A DNA stretch of 64,000 nt, taken from the NCBI RefSeq assembly GCF_021134715.1, contig NC_060023.1, positions 2,976,001 through 3,040,000 on the forward strand, written 5' to 3'. Position numbers and translations under genes: made by a program. The notes below the pieces were generated by a model, which was given only the letters and a program-made list of their open reading frames with translations, was not told the DNA's origin and searched no databases. Shown piece by piece: positions 34,445 to 45,961 of this stretch; positions within the stretch are counted from its first letter, which is position 1; the number at the start of each line of letters is the position of its first letter. This DNA is from Daphnia pulex (taxonomy: Eukaryota > Arthropoda > Branchiopoda > Diplostraca > Daphniidae).

Positions 34445-37400
34445 CAAGACGCATCCGCCCTTCCAGTCAATCCGTCCTTCCGTACCTACACCGAAATTGT
34501 TTTTAAACGTCCGTGAATCACAAGATAAACTGTCCTCATCTGACCAACACGTAAGTGATTCCACTCAACAGTCTATTGTACGGTTGATGGATTCACTTGT
34601 GTTAGACCAACAACTCCATCAGCAATATCAACACGGGAAACCTTCAGTTATGGACGTTAATCTCATTATTGACGATCCGTCCCAACTGACAGTGTCTACG
34701 GAAGCGCCACCGATGACGACCATAACAGACGAGCATAATTACGCAACTACTCAGAGGAGCAATTATAAAAAGCGATCAATTTTGGATCCACCGAACATGC
34801 CCTCCCGATACCAGTCCGGCCAAGATGAGGAACAAAATGACGACTATGAATCTGTCTGGTCACCGGATGGTGAGGAGGAGGAAGAAGAAGACTACGGTGT
34901 GGAATACGATTTACCTGATTTCAGTCAGCCTAACCATCAGTTGATAGTCGATCTTTCAATGGAACCTGCCACTAATGGATTTAACCAAAACGATCCCAAC
35001 AGTCAAGTCGAAGAAGACGAAGAAGAAGCGGATGAAGATGACGTCATTCTTGTCGTTGGACAATTGACGACGTTAAAACCCACCACCAACAGCTTCGAAA
35101 AAGAAACATTTTCAGCAGAGCATACCACACAATCGAATGTGGAACAACAAATAAGTCCCACGCAGGTTATTGGATTGAACGAATGGCCCATGCAAATCGG
35201 ACTGCAGGCGCGAACCAAACAACCCGGTACGGTTATTAAACTGGCAGACTCCCAAATGGGTAACGAGAACGGACGACAAACTTTCCTTGAAGCGCAAAAG
35301 TTAAATGGCCAACAATGGGGAAATCGAAGCGTAGGGAGCAGTAATTTTCAAGTCAATTCTGAACGTTTGGACATCAGCAAAAGTGGCGGAAGTATTGTGG
35401 AGTCACGCGACGATTCCGCCGAACCTTACTTCGTCCATTCGCAGTTCATGAACTCACCCGTGGCAAATTCTTACATGGCTAGCAGACAAATAAATAAGAC
35501 GAAACCACCGGAAATCAGTCTCGATTTACTGGAAATTGTTGATGGCATGACGAATCATTATGGGAACCCGAGACAAACTAAGCCAACAACTGTAAGTTCA
35601 ACTGCATCTGTACCCGAAATATTGCATGATTGGTCTGATAGCTCTGAGGAGGAAAAGGACCAGAAACCGACTACTACAGCGGAACCGGACGAACCATTTT
35701 ATTACTTAAACTCCGAGGAGGAAACAGATCAGTATTTTGATTACCCCGAGGAAAATGAAGACGATGCAAAATCTATTATTCGGATCACCCAGAATGCAGA
35801 AATAATTAATAGCAATTCGGCAACAGACCCTAGACGACCATTAACTACCAATATGGGCCGGCCACCATATTTCGTAAATTCAGCTCAGCTTGAGCCATTT
35901 CATCCGAAGATTGCTCTTAGTGACGAAATTGGACAAATTCTAAATCCAATTGGTGTCATAGATAGAAGAATAGACCTACACACTAACGGAATTAATTTCG
36001 GCGATACCCCAGACCTTATTGATGGATCGGCGTTTATTATTCCGTTTCCCGATGAGCCTGTTATTCCCTTTCGGCCTAGTCTGAATTTGAATTTGCAACA
36101 ACAGCAGCAGCAAACGCCAACAATTTTTCCGCTTGAAAGGACAGAAAATTTTCAGGAAAATCATAATTTTGCAGTTACTTCTAACCGCGTTCAACCTTTT
36201 GTCCAACAGCCTAAAGTCATAACCGGACCTAATTCCGTTTCTCCTAGTACTAATAAAGCTGAGGCACCGTATGCTTACGTCACGCAAGAAGAAATTATTT
36301 CCCAGCATCCAACAGAAATGAAAAATTCCATTCAAGAACGATCGTCTTATTCTGCTATGGCGAGCTCGTCTAGGCTAACGTCAGTACCTTCCCAGTCAGG
36401 GAAATCCGAAGGAGTTCTAAGAATCCCAACGGACGATGATAATGGCGTCACGTTCACACCTATTCCCACTCGACCCTTTGCCCAATCACCTCATGTAACA
36501 TGGGCTACTACCAAGGCTAGATATGGGCCTTACTTTGTTAGCTCTGCACCAACAAATCAACAACACCCCGGTAATTATAACACGGAACAAGGAATAAGGA
36601 AGCAGGCGATTGAAACAGTTAAGAATCCAACCGGAATTATTAGCGATAAGGAAATAGAAAAATCAAAATCCACATCTGTTAACCGAGGCCGGCCACCGTA
36701 TTTCGTGACGAGTTCAACACCAGCGCCCTTGTTCCAATCGACTCAATTGAAAGAATCCACCAGAAAATCGACCGACATTATCAAGACTCCAGTGAACGAA
36801 CAAGCTGATGCAAATAATCAAGGTACGACGCCGAGGCTTCGACCAGAGGAAACGAAGAAAAGTTTTAACTTTGTAACTTCTGGTCCCATTCAAACGTCTC
36901 CCCGTCCGCAACCCCCGCACCCAACCATATCTCGACCCATTGAATTAATAGATAGTTCTTCAGAATCAGATGAAATGGAACAAATACTGGACATTGGCCT
37001 GATTGAGTCTGTTGGAGCAATTCCAAATCCAATTGGAATCAGCAATACAAAAAACGTAGTCGTCGTCCCCAAACATATTATTTCCGGCATCGTCCAAGCG
37101 CCGAGCGCTACATTTAAGGCTGACCTTAAACAAATCTCATTACCATCTAAATTGAATACGAGTAGTATTGAGCAGCCCACTATTACGACCATGATAGTGA
37201 ATCACGGAATGGGTAGCTTTGTCGTTACAAGTCCTGTCCCATTTTCTGCCCAGCAAATGGTAACGCATCCTTCCAAGGATTCCGCCGCTATCACAGTAGC
37301 AACCGTCAAACCACCTAATGTTATCACCTCCTATGAATCGGAGAATACGAGCTATAAGTTCGAAAAAAATTCTACTGTAGCTGAGATGGAAAAAACTACT

Positions 37401-38288
37401 GGGATAGTTCAAAATCCCATAGGAATCAGTAATAAAAATAATGTTTTTGTCGTCCCAAAATCAGCTAGCAGCATCATCATCCGTCCGCCGATTCTTCCAA
37501 AATCTTTTCCTGTCGATCTCTTAATCATGAAAAGGCACGGCCTTGTGAACGACAAAGAGCAAGAAATGCTTCGACCGTTTGGAAGAGTAGTGAACCATCA
37601 AATGGGCAGCTTTGTCGTCACTACAAATCCAATTAATCAATCCTTCACCGACCCAGCGGACTTAATTCAACCCGATACTACAACGACTGCGTCAATTGAA
37701 TCGCCTTTCTTTATTGGCTCAGTAGAGCCGGTTCAGCAAATCGGTATTAACAATCCAGAAGAAAAAACGACGAGTAAACCCATTGGCCGGGGTATTCAAA
37801 AACCAATAAAAATCGGGAATTCGAAAACTATCGTTAGATCGCCAGCGTCCACATCTTCTGTTAGTCCGGGACGACCACCATACTTCGCTAAGGGTACAAC
37901 GGCGGAACCCTTCCAGCCAGTTTACCTTAATCAACATTCGATGAGCAAGCTTGTTGAGGAAATTTCCAAGTTGCAAAGAGGCTCGGACAATGGAAATTCG
38001 AAAGTGAACATTGGCCCATCAGTGGGTTTAGACGTCGTCCAACCGTCGCTTAATTCGTCTCCTACCGGACGATTCATGAATCCCAATTTGAGTAGAATTA
38101 ATAATCAACAACAGCGGGCACAGAAGACGAGTCTTCGTCGTCCAAGTGGAAAGGCTGGAAGTCCAAGTAACTTACTGAGTTTGATTAGTATGAGCCAGAA
38201 TATTACGAGACAACCAGATGCGAACTTCTCGCTGGGCAACAAAACGCCGAAAAATCCTGCAACAAAGTCATCAAATCGTAAAACGTAG
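34317..38288 (+). CDS. Large intronless secreted disordered repeat protein, unknown family
   Basis: One uninterrupted 1323-residue frame from ATG 34317 to TAG 38286-38288. Residues 1-33 are a signal peptide or signal anchor (MAMLFLRPLIVFIIIFVFLM). The rest is mostly predicted disorder: Ser/Thr/Pro/Asn-rich, with acidic stretches near residues 180-250 and 440-490. A short hydrophobic strand recurs with variation: EPYFVHS (about 373), GRPPYFVNS (514), YGPYFVSS (737), GRPPYFVTS (791), MGSFVVTS (963), MGSFVVTT (1093) and GRPPYFAK (1184). A second motif, NPIGI or NPTGI, appears at about 542, 771, 904 and 1032; two copies run on to VPK. I recognise no named family. An extracellular matrix or cuticle role is inference from the signal peptide and the neighbouring genes. 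Confidence 0.8.
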   Translation: MAMLFLRPLIVFIIIFVFLMCWNLDLISAATLARRRSQNETTNKTHPPFQSIRPSVPTPKLFLNVRESQDKLSSSDQHVSDSTQQSIVRLMDSLVLDQQLHQQYQHGKPSVMDVNLIIDDPSQLTVSTEAPPMTTITDEHNYATTQRSNYKKRSILDPPNMPSRYQSGQDEEQNDDYESVWSPDGEEEEEEDYGVEYDLPDFSQPNHQLIVDLSMEPATNGFNQNDPNSQVEEDEEEADEDDVILVVGQLTTLKPTTNSFEKETFSAEHTTQSNVEQQISPTQVIGLNEWPMQIGLQARTKQPGTVIKLADSQMGNENGRQTFLEAQKLNGQQWGNRSVGSSNFQVNSERLDISKSGGSIVESRDDSAEPYFVHSQFMNSPVANSYMASRQINKTKPPEISLDLLEIVDGMTNHYGNPRQTKPTTVSSTASVPEILHDWSDSSEEEKDQKPTTTAEPDEPFYYLNSEEETDQYFDYPEENEDDAKSIIRITQNAEIINSNSATDPRRPLTTNMGRPPYFVNSAQLEPFHPKIALSDEIGQILNPIGVIDRRIDLHTNGINFGDTPDLIDGSAFIIPFPDEPVIPFRPSLNLNLQQQQQQTPTIFPLERTENFQENHNFAVTSNRVQPFVQQPKVITGPNSVSPSTNKAEAPYAYVTQEEIISQHPTEMKNSIQERSSYSAMASSSRLTSVPSQSGKSEGVLRIPTDDDNGVTFTPIPTRPFAQSPHVTWATTKARYGPYFVSSAPTNQQHPGNYNTEQGIRKQAIETVKNPTGIISDKEIEKSKSTSVNRGRPPYFVTSSTPAPLFQSTQLKESTRKSTDIIKTPVNEQADANNQGTTPRLRPEETKKSFNFVTSGPIQTSPRPQPPHPTISRPIELIDSSSESDEMEQILDIGLIESVGAIPNPIGISNTKNVVVVPKHIISGIVQAPSATFKADLKQISLPSKLNTSSIEQPTITTMIVNHGMGSFVVTSPVPFSAQQMVTHPSKDSAAITVATVKPPNVITSYESENTSYKFEKNSTVAEMEKTTGIVQNPIGISNKNNVFVVPKSASSIIIRPPILPKSFPVDLLIMKRHGLVNDKEQEMLRPFGRVVNHQMGSFVVTTNPINQSFTDPADLIQPDTTTTASIESPFFIGSVEPVQQIGINNPEEKTTSKPIGRGIQKPIKIGNSKTIVRSPASTSSVSPGRPPYFAKGTTAEPFQPVYLNQHSMSKLVEEISKLQRGSDNGNSKVNIGPSVGLDVVQPSLNSSPTGRFMNPNLSRINNQQQRAQKTSLRRPSGKAGSPSNLLSLISMSQNITRQPDANFSLGNKTPKNPATKSSNRKT

Positions 38289-39037
38289 ACAACGAAGCCG
38301 GAGTTGATTGTTGAAAATGACAGCGCAGTTTGAAGCATTCCACAAGCTAAAGGGTAAATTGTATTTGTTATAAATGGATTCATTTCAATAAGACTCAGAA
38401 CGAGGCTTCAAAAGATGTATTCAAATTTTAAAAACAAAACAAAACACAATTAAAATGGTTTGAAATGTTATTATTATTCTACTATATTGTATGGTGAAAT
38501 TGTTAGTCATTAGAGCAGATGAATAATACATGGACGTTATTGCTTCAAATTTAACTGAATATAATCTGGGACTAAGTATACCTACTTTAAAAATCCAGTT
38601 TACTGTGCAATGTAGACGGTATAAAATATAAAGACTAGACAGGAACACAGGACATAGCCAAATTAGAATTTTTTCAGTTTCGTGCATTACGATATTTCAA
38701 CCATTAGTTTATGGAGTAGAGGGGTTACCACTTCTCCGTGAATACATAAATCCGAAATCGATTTCAATCTTAATTTCGAGCTTAATTTTCTACGATTACC
38801 AAACTCGCCAAACTGCTTCGTGCACTCGTACCTATTAGCTAGCGCTAAATAGCTACCTTAAGTTTTCCCGAGCATTACCCCTTACTTGAGTCAGTTGATA
38901 AAATGAATACCGGTACCCGGGTACCGTACTTTAATGTAAATATTTTATTAAGGTTGGAAAATTGTTTTTACAATATACAATACAAATATTCGTCGTCAAC
39001 TAGAATTTCAGAAATAAGGTCGGGTATATAAGGAAAT
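38289..39037. other. Spacer between convergent genes
   Basis: A/T-rich 3' flanks of the large repeat protein and of the minus-strand glycine-rich gene. It contains a perfect 16-base palindrome at 38911-38926. Confidence 0.4.
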
Positions 39038-39668
39038 TTATTTGCCGAAGCTTTGGCCGCTTCCATCACCAGTTGCGAAATTCTGGCCAGTAAAGAAATT
39101 CGATCCAGCGGATCCGCTTCCACTTCCAGTTCCAAATCCACCATTCTGGGCACTGGAAATGCCAACCTGTTATAACAAAAAAAATCGCACATGAACAATT
39201 TGATTTTTAATAAAAATTTTGAAAATCAACGGGGACCAAAAAAAACACTTACTCCTGAAGCTGACACTCCTCCTGGGCCAGCAGTTCCTGTTCCAGCACC
39301 GGCACCACTTCCACTTCCTCCTGTGGTATTAAAAATATACATATAGTTTGAGGCATTTATTAGGATGCAAATTTTGTCTTACCAAAGCCTCCCAAGCCTC
39401 CCAATCCTCCCAATCCTCCAAATCCTCCAAGTCCTCCTCCTCCCAAACCACCAAAGCCACCACCAAGGGGGCGCAGTCCAACAACGGGTCTTCCAAAGCC
39501 ACCGCCGCCGAAAAACCTGCCTTGGGGAACTGCCACCGTAACGGCGAGAAGAAGAGCTAGAGTGATGAATACCTGCAACAATAGAAAAGGTAATGTCGTT
39601 AAATCGAATGAGACTTAATGAAAAAACTGTAACAATTGAAACTGAAAGTTGAATCTTGCCTTGTTCAT
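39038..39668 (-). CDS. Glycine-rich secreted protein, subfamily A, copy 1 (inverted)
   Basis: Exons 39668-39660 (ATG AAC AAG), 39572-39383, 39320-39253 and 39166-39038 give 131 residues. The signal peptide is MNKVFITLALLLAVTVAVPQ. Then come GRFFGGGGFGRPVVGLRPLG, an array of GGL/GGF units, a GSGSGAGAGTG segment and a C-terminal QNFATGDGSGQSFGK. It is the inverted relative of the genes at 46006 and 50109, with nearly identical exons. Intron 1 begins GCAAGA in place of GT, so it is a GC-AG intron. It is probably a structural protein of cuticle or another secreted matrix; that role is inferred from composition only. Confidence 0.88.
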
Positions 39669-40629
39669 TTTGAGTTTTGTGTGATTCTGATTTTTCTTGA
39701 CCAAATGCCCGCTTTTATATGCGAAACTGCACGCGCAGTCAGTACCATGACTACCATCTAAACTAATAGTCCAAGGTAGTCTGACCTAGTTTTCTAGACT
39801 ACATCGACATCGATATTTCCTTCTTTTCAAATTGGTACGGGGACAACAACTATTTAAAAAAATAAATTTGCTCAATATTCTAATCTTTAAAATAGACTCG
39901 GAACGGGAACAACAGCACTTTCATTTTTCTTGCCAGGTTACGGTGTTGCACAAACTGGTTCACCTTCATCCTCGCTTGTTGTTATTTCCACTGCTGTAAA
40001 ATAATTTAACACATTTCACGTCTTCCCCTTCAAATCAGCCAAATTGACAAAAAAATTTAGCATATCCTTGTCAAGGTTATTTTTTTCCAGGCGTGCTGTC
40101 GCCCAGTTTCATGTGGCACGTATATGGTATATACGTACCTATGTATATTATTATATAATTGTACTGTGTATATATGTATACTGTGTTATAGCTGGCATAT
40201 GTCAATTTGTCAAAACAAAACGTCATGTCTTAGCTACATTGTATAGGCCTACTTCGAATTATTGTAGTGGAGGTTATTTATTTAGTATAATCAATAGGCC
40301 TAAATATAGGGGCCTGGGGCCTATAATTATATTTTGTGTAAATTTTCAAATTTAGCTATTTTCTTTTTCTTTTTTTTTTTTCTGTAATCGTACCGTAAGC
40401 TCATGGAATGGGAAACGTCATCAATGTAACATTATCGTGATCTTATATATATAAATCCAATTTTTTGGGGTTGGATTTAAAGGTGCAAAATTTGTGTAAT
40501 GAAAAATTAACCAAAGTCAAATTTCAAATGATGCTATTTATTTTCATATCCTGTTGCCATATTGCATGCCGAAAATTTTTTTATTTACATATTTGCAACA
40601 TAATTACATCTGAATTTGGATTGCTCGCG
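39669..40629. other. Spacer, no gene recognised
   Basis: Holds the promoter of the minus-strand glycine-rich gene, then A/T-rich sequence with a pyrimidine tract near 40360. No coding signal. Confidence 0.4.
39713..39720 (-). promoter_or_regulatory. TATA box of glycine-rich gene A copy 1
   Basis: Reads CATATAAAAGC on the minus strand, about 50 bases upstream of the ATG at 39668. Confidence 0.55.
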
Positions 40630-41066
40630 TTATTTTCTTTTGTCGTCGTCATCATTGCGACGTCTCACACTTGTCTGAGTTAAAATTTGCGAACCAGCCG
40701 GGGCACGAGCTGAAGCGAAAGCAGCAGCTCCTCCTTGCGATGGCACAGCTGGAATATTCACGACCGGTCGAGTGGCTGCAGTTGGGATGTTCACCACCAC
40801 GTTTGGTATAGCCGAATTAATCACATCGATAATGGCAAATTCAACTAATAAAAAATACATACATTATATCCACTCTTACATCAACGTCTTCTATTTCACT
40901 GGTGATTTATTTGCACTTACTACTTTGAGGAGCGGAATAAACTACCGAGACGCTAACCAACAGGAGAAGAGCGATAACCTGAAATGATATTGATCGAGGT
41001 GAATTTCAAAGTAAATCCAAACATTTATTTTTGAAATTTCAATTTTAAAATGTAGCAAACCTTCAT
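40630..41066 (-). CDS. Small alanine-rich secreted protein, unknown
   Basis: Exons 41066-41061 (ATG AAG), 40978-40921 and 40844-40630 give 92 residues. The signal peptide is MKVIALLLLVSVSVVYSAPQ. The mature part carries two VVNIP-type repeats (NVVVNIPTAATRPVVNIPAV), an Ala/Ser stretch (GGAAAFASARAPAG) and a charged end (VRRRNDDDDKRK). The two-codon first exon is the same device as in the neighbouring cuticle-type genes. It has no cysteine and no domain I know. The dibasic and acidic C-terminus could also suit a processed peptide, but a structural protein is equally possible. Confidence 0.75.
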
Positions 41067-42350
41067 TCTATAATTTCGCGAATGGTAAATGATTCTGATG
41101 AGATGGTAGATGACTTCTGTCAGCAGATAGCGACGATTTATTATTTCTTCAGTCGACGGCTGATGTACAAAGACAACTGGTTACTTTTCGATTCTTGATT
41201 TGCGGGTTTTATAAATGTTCCGCGTTTCCTTCATTTACATGAATAGTACTATAATGAAAGTCAGAAAACCGGTTCAAAGCAGGAGAGCTGAAACATTAAG
41301 GGTTTTTCCAAGGCTTAACAAGTTATTTTTCTATATAGCTAATAACATTTCACAATCTTGATTAATTTGGCAAGTTACATTTTTTTGTCATATCATATTT
41401 TAAAAACCTTGATTCCCAACTGCTGAGATAGGAAGTAAAAAAAACTAACGTTATTTTACTGGTTGTCTAAAACGAATTGTTGGTACGGCTATGCTACATG
41501 TTACCTTGATTTTTATTTTGAAACCGTTCCCATGCCCAATAACATTATGACCTTTCAGAACACAAACAAGAAGGAAATGCAGTGTTTAATAATAATTAAA
41601 ACAAATGTTAAATTGTTGCAAGATTCTGTTATGGGTGGGAGGTATAAAAAAAATTTAATCGTCGGATTTCACGGAAGGGAGAAACTGGAACTTTTATACC
41701 TAATGGCCTTGAATTCTTCAGGGAAATAATGGAGGAAATGATTGCATAATATTTTTTTTTGCATAAATGGAAGGATGGTGTGTATACCTATAGTTTGAAA
41801 TCTATCCAAGAAATCAAAATGGCAGGATTTTCGCAATCAATTCACAGTTTCTAAGAAATCCAATATCTACATGTAGTTTTGGTAATTAAGGAAATATGGT
41901 ATTTTGAAAATATTTACTAAATGTTGTTTTCATTCATGACGTGAATATGCTGAATGTTAAATACGTCATAATTTAATTCGTCATCGAAGCAATATATAAA
42001 TTAGAAGCGTATAAATATTTTTACAACTTTAAAAGCTAGGTGCACAAAATTACCCCTTCCCCTTAAACTACAGGTGAATAACAAATAACAACAGCAGACC
42101 ATAAGTTTACGAACTAGTAATTATCAGTTATAACCGGTTTTCTGTGCGATGAGAAATCAGAAGATAGAAAATCCCAACTTTGGATTTCCCAGATGCCATC
42201 CGTGGCCCGTGGGCATCAAACAGCTCTTAGCCGCCTCTTAGCTAGGGGAGCGGGGAGCCGCAGTATAAAAAGCCGTCGAGAGCGGACACATCAACAAACA
42301 CTATCAGTTCGAATTTCACGAAGAAATCTCTTTCGCTAAATTTTAAGAGA
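41067..42350. other. Spacer and promoter of the glycine-rich gene at 42351
   Basis: A/T-rich. A TATA box lies at 42264-42270. No other coding signal. Confidence 0.4.
42264..42270 (+). promoter_or_regulatory. TATA box of glycine-rich gene B copy 1
   Basis: TATAAAA in CGCAGTATAAAAAGCCGTC, about 87 bases upstream of the ATG at 42351. The downstream sequence ACACTATCAGTTCG holds a TCAGT initiator. Confidence 0.6.
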
Positions 42351-42769
42351 ATGAACAAAGTAAACAAACGGCTAATTTTTCTATTTACTTATCTGTGAAA
42401 GAATTTTTAATACGTTGTTTATTTGAATTTTGCAGATGTTGATCGTCCTAGTTGCTGCCATGATTTTAGCAAATTGCTCAGCTCTTCCAACTTTTGGATT
42501 CGGTGGATGTGAGTATTGCATATAGGCCTGCCATCCGAAAATTTGTTCAATGTTTTTTTCTTTAAATAGACGGACCTGGTGGAAGTGGTGCTGGATTTGG
42601 AACTGGTAGTGCTGGTTTTGGTGGAGTGTCCGCCAGTGGAGTAGGCATTTCCAGCGCACACAATGGTGGGTTTGGCGTTGGTTCCGGATCAGGATCGGCC
42701 TATAGTGGTGGTCTCTTTGGTGGACAATTCGCAACTGGCACAGGCAGTGGATCATCTTATGGAAAATAA
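42351..42769 (+). CDS. Glycine-rich secreted protein, subfamily B, copy 1
   Basis: Exons 42351-42359 (ATG AAC AAA), 42436-42508 and 42570-42769 give 93 residues. The signal peptide is MNKMLIVLVAAMILANCSA. The mature chain is short and glycine/serine-rich: PTFGFGG, then YGPGGSGAGFGTGSAGFGGV, SASGVGISSAHNGGFGVGSG and GLFGGQFATGTGSGSSYGK. Introns are phase 0 and phase 1. The C-terminal pattern (GQFATGTGxGxSYGK) is shared with subfamily A (GQNFATGxGxGQSFGK), so the subfamilies have a common origin. It is the most divergent of the three intact B copies here. Confidence 0.87.
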
Positions 42770-43692
42770 GAGGTCGAAGACCCCATAAAATATCTCATTA
42801 TCACGTACAACAACCGCATTCGTTTTTTGTTTAAATTTTTATGCATATCTGACATTTCAAAGATGGAAATATACACTATGATGGTTATAGAAAAACAGAA
42901 GTATAAATTTTTGCACAAGAAATAAAACAATTAGACTTTTAAGCACCTAAAAAAGAATATCGGTATTAATAATTACTATTGTCGCAATTGAAGTAAAATT
43001 AATAGAAAAAATAGTTTTTCTGACTCAGTATTCAGTAATAAGTCTGTAAATACTAAAGAGATAGAAGAAAATATCTATGTCTAGATAGTACGCTGAGCCT
43101 CATTTGAAAATTTATCTGATTCTCAAAACAAATATTAAACCCAGCTCGAATAAGTGAACAACGAATCCCTCCCAATAAAATAATATACACGGAATAAAGT
43201 AAAAAAACGCAAATATTGGCCTTGTACGTGTCACAGCAAGCCACAGCAAGTTAATAAATGATCAAAGTAAACTTAAAAATTCCATATAGAACAAATTGAC
43301 AAAGGAATTTTATAAAAAAGAATGACAAACAATTTATTATTGTGTATGAATCTCTCGTGCAAATTCGGTCATGATAAAGAAATAATTAAATTAAATTATG
43401 AAATGCAGGTAAGAAATTTGAAAACAAATGTATTGTGCAAAAAAAGAAGAAGAAATCAAATTCGGGGAAATTGTAATCCAGTTTTCGGTGGGTGTGTTTG
43501 TTGTGATGGCTTAATTGGGAAAAACTATCGTGGGTTGCCCAATACCCATCACACCCTCAGGGGAAAAGGACAGCTAAACGTCAAGTAGCCTATACGGTCA
43601 ACTATAAAAACCGCGGAATAGGAAATCAGCAACGTGCAGTAACATTTCTATTTTTCTGAAAGAAACTTCTTCTACAAGTCTGTTGAATAAGA
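42770..43692. other. Spacer and promoter of glycine-rich gene B copy 2
   Basis: A/T-rich. From about 43410 on it is alignable with 47150-47438. From about 43536 it is almost identical to the equivalent region of the second unit. A TATA box lies at 43603-43610. Confidence 0.45.
43603..43610 (+). promoter_or_regulatory. TATA box of glycine-rich gene B copy 2
   Basis: TATAAAAA in CAACTATAAAAACCGCGG, about 90 bases before the ATG at 43693. The block is identical in the second unit. Confidence 0.55.
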
Positions 43693-44158
43693 ATGAACAA
43701 GGTAAAACATCGTTCAAAACACTTGAATTTTTTAATTATTATTTTGACAAGGTTTCTTACCATATACTTTATTTTCTATTCTGTAGATGTTGATCATCCT
43801 AGTTCTTGCTATGGTTTTGGTGAATTGTTCTGCTCGTCCACAATTTGGATTTGGTGGATGTGAGTATAGTTTCAAAATATTTACCATTATAGGCCTATAG
43901 TGTATTATGTGGCAACAACAAGTTAATTTATTGAAATTGTCATTGTATTCGACAGATGCACCTGGTGGTGGAACGGGTGCTGGATTTGGCACTGGTAATG
44001 CTGGTTTATTTGGAGCGTCAGCCAGTGGAGTAGGAATTTCTAGCGCATACAATGGCGGATTTGGCAGTGGATCAGGATCCGGACAAGCTTCTAGTGGAGG
44101 TCTGTTTGGTGGACAATACGCAAGCGGTACAGGCAACGGATTTTCATACGGAAAATAA
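43693..44158 (+). CDS. Glycine-rich secreted protein, subfamily B, copy 2
   Basis: Exons 43693-43701, 43787-43859 and 43956-44158 give 94 residues. The signal peptide is MNKMLIILVLAMVLVNCSA, followed by RPQFGFGG, YAPGGGTGAGFGTGNAGLFG and the end GQYASGTGNGFSYGK. Exons and both introns are the same as in the gene at 47439 apart from a single residue near the end (Tyr here, His there). Likely a secreted structural protein; the role is inferred from composition and neighbours. Confidence 0.88.
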
Positions 44159-45007
44159 GAGAAACAACAATGTAAATCATTTAGCGCAATTTTATTATTT
44201 TTGGTATGGTTGCATTTTGTTAAAAAAATTTTTTTTGAGTTTTAAATATACTACTGGTTGTAACGCAAGCTGAACGCGTCTTAACGTTGATTCGCAAATC
44301 AAGTGATAACCGGTCATCAGAGATATTTTATTTAGCAAGTTTTCATTTTTAATGTAAATAATTTTTCAACGTGTGGTTTGATAAATATAGCTAAATACTG
44401 TTGATGATTGAAAAAGGAAAAAATAAAGGAATATTATACTGTGAATTCTTCACATGATTTTTTTTTCTCGTTCGTGTCACTTTTATACATTCACAGCGGT
44501 ATATACTATTTGTTTTCTTTACTTTTCTTGTTGCATAATGCATTTGAAAGATTATTAGTATTTTAATTTTCATATCAAAGTCAAAATGAATGAGCTACGC
44601 ACGAAACTGTCCCACCTAAAACAAAGGAATAAAATAAATATTTTACGATCCAGTAAAAATTGGTTCAAACCTGATTGTGTTGCACGATGTAAAAAGCCCG
44701 TTTTGGGTTTTCATAGACACTCAGAGGTAGCCTAAAGAATATAAGACCATTTAAAAAACATTAGCTACAGATAAATACCGCTGAGTGTCACTGTACCATG
44801 TACATAATGGTATGCAGTCGTACTTCCGTATTTGTATAAGAATATTTACTTCAAAGGTTATTTTTCCATGTTTGTTGAAACAAACAATCATTTCAAATTA
44901 TATGAACGATTTTATATGACTGTTGTATCATAAACATATCGATTATTAAAATTATGTTTGACAACTATTGATAATCTTTGTTGTTGCCAAAATTTAATTT
45001 TTAGGAA

Positions 45008-45270
45008 TTTTCCTGCCCGTCTAGCACAATTCGGATTTGGTGTTGGATATGAGTTTATTTTAGTATTCTCCTAAAGAGTATGATTTAGCCTAACCATTAT
45101 TTTGGTGGAACATCAGCTATAGTGGATGTGGAAATTCTAGCGCACACAATGAGGAATGGGCGTCGGTTCAGGATAAGGAATCAGCATCTTATTTTGATGG
45201 TGAGCTGTTTGGAGATCATGCGACGATACCGGAAATTTTTTTATTTGAAAATAAATACTGCAAAAAATAA
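45008..45270 (+). pseudogene. Decayed glycine-rich subfamily B copy, unit 1
   Basis: The stretch at about 45008-45053 (CCCGTCTAGCACAATTCGG) matches exon 2 of subfamily B, and 45121-45270 matches exon 3 (TCTAGCGCACACAATGAGG). The GGA-T|GTGAGT donor has become GGATATGAGT, and exon 3 has frameshifts and many glycine codons changed. The first exon is not recognisable. It is the same relic as at 49057-49379 in unit 2. Confidence 0.65.
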
Positions 45271-45951
45271 ACGTGTTTAATAGCGTAAACACTTTTTTAT
45301 TATTTGATTTAATTTTGTAACACATAAAGTCTAAAAAAAAATTCCAATTAAATTTACAATCGAAGAATTTCGTCGTTAGAAGGTTACATGATTATAAGGA
45401 CACTGTGTCATTGGGAGGACATTAATTGAATTTTGGACACTGTGAAATTAATTTTTCACAAACTTTCTCTCCCTCAACGCGGAATTCCACAAAACGAAGC
45501 GGCAAAAAAAAAGACAGGGATCGGGAGCCAAAGACGTGAATAACGCAAAAAATCACTTGGAAATCTTTTGTCATGGGGTGTCACGAAAACCGTCATCTCA
45601 GGTATACACTCCTCGTCGCGAAATGTGTGCCTTTTTCTTTATTTACACAGTGTCTAAAACACGTTAAATGAAGGTTAATCAGCTAGTGTTTAGGTTGTCA
45701 AATATAAAACAATAACATGAAAGTAAGTGTTGTTCCCATTTCCAATCTTAAAAATCGGATTCAACCAAGAAGTAATTTTTTGTTAAATAGACTAGTTACG
45801 ACTAGTTAGCCTCGATCACAGAGTCATAAATGAGGAAATACCTATCTAGTGGTCTTGTTTCTTGAAAACTAGGTCATACAATTTTACTTTTCCTTCGACC
45901 ATGAATCGTAAACTAGAAGATTATACTAGCTACCTAGTGCACGCAGACTTG

Positions 45952-45961
45952 TATATAAATA
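45952..45961 (+). promoter_or_regulatory. TATA box of glycine-rich gene A copy 2
   Basis: TATATAAATA in CTTGTATATAAATACAGGG, 54 bases upstream of the ATG at 46006. It is repeated exactly in unit 2. Confidence 0.6.
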
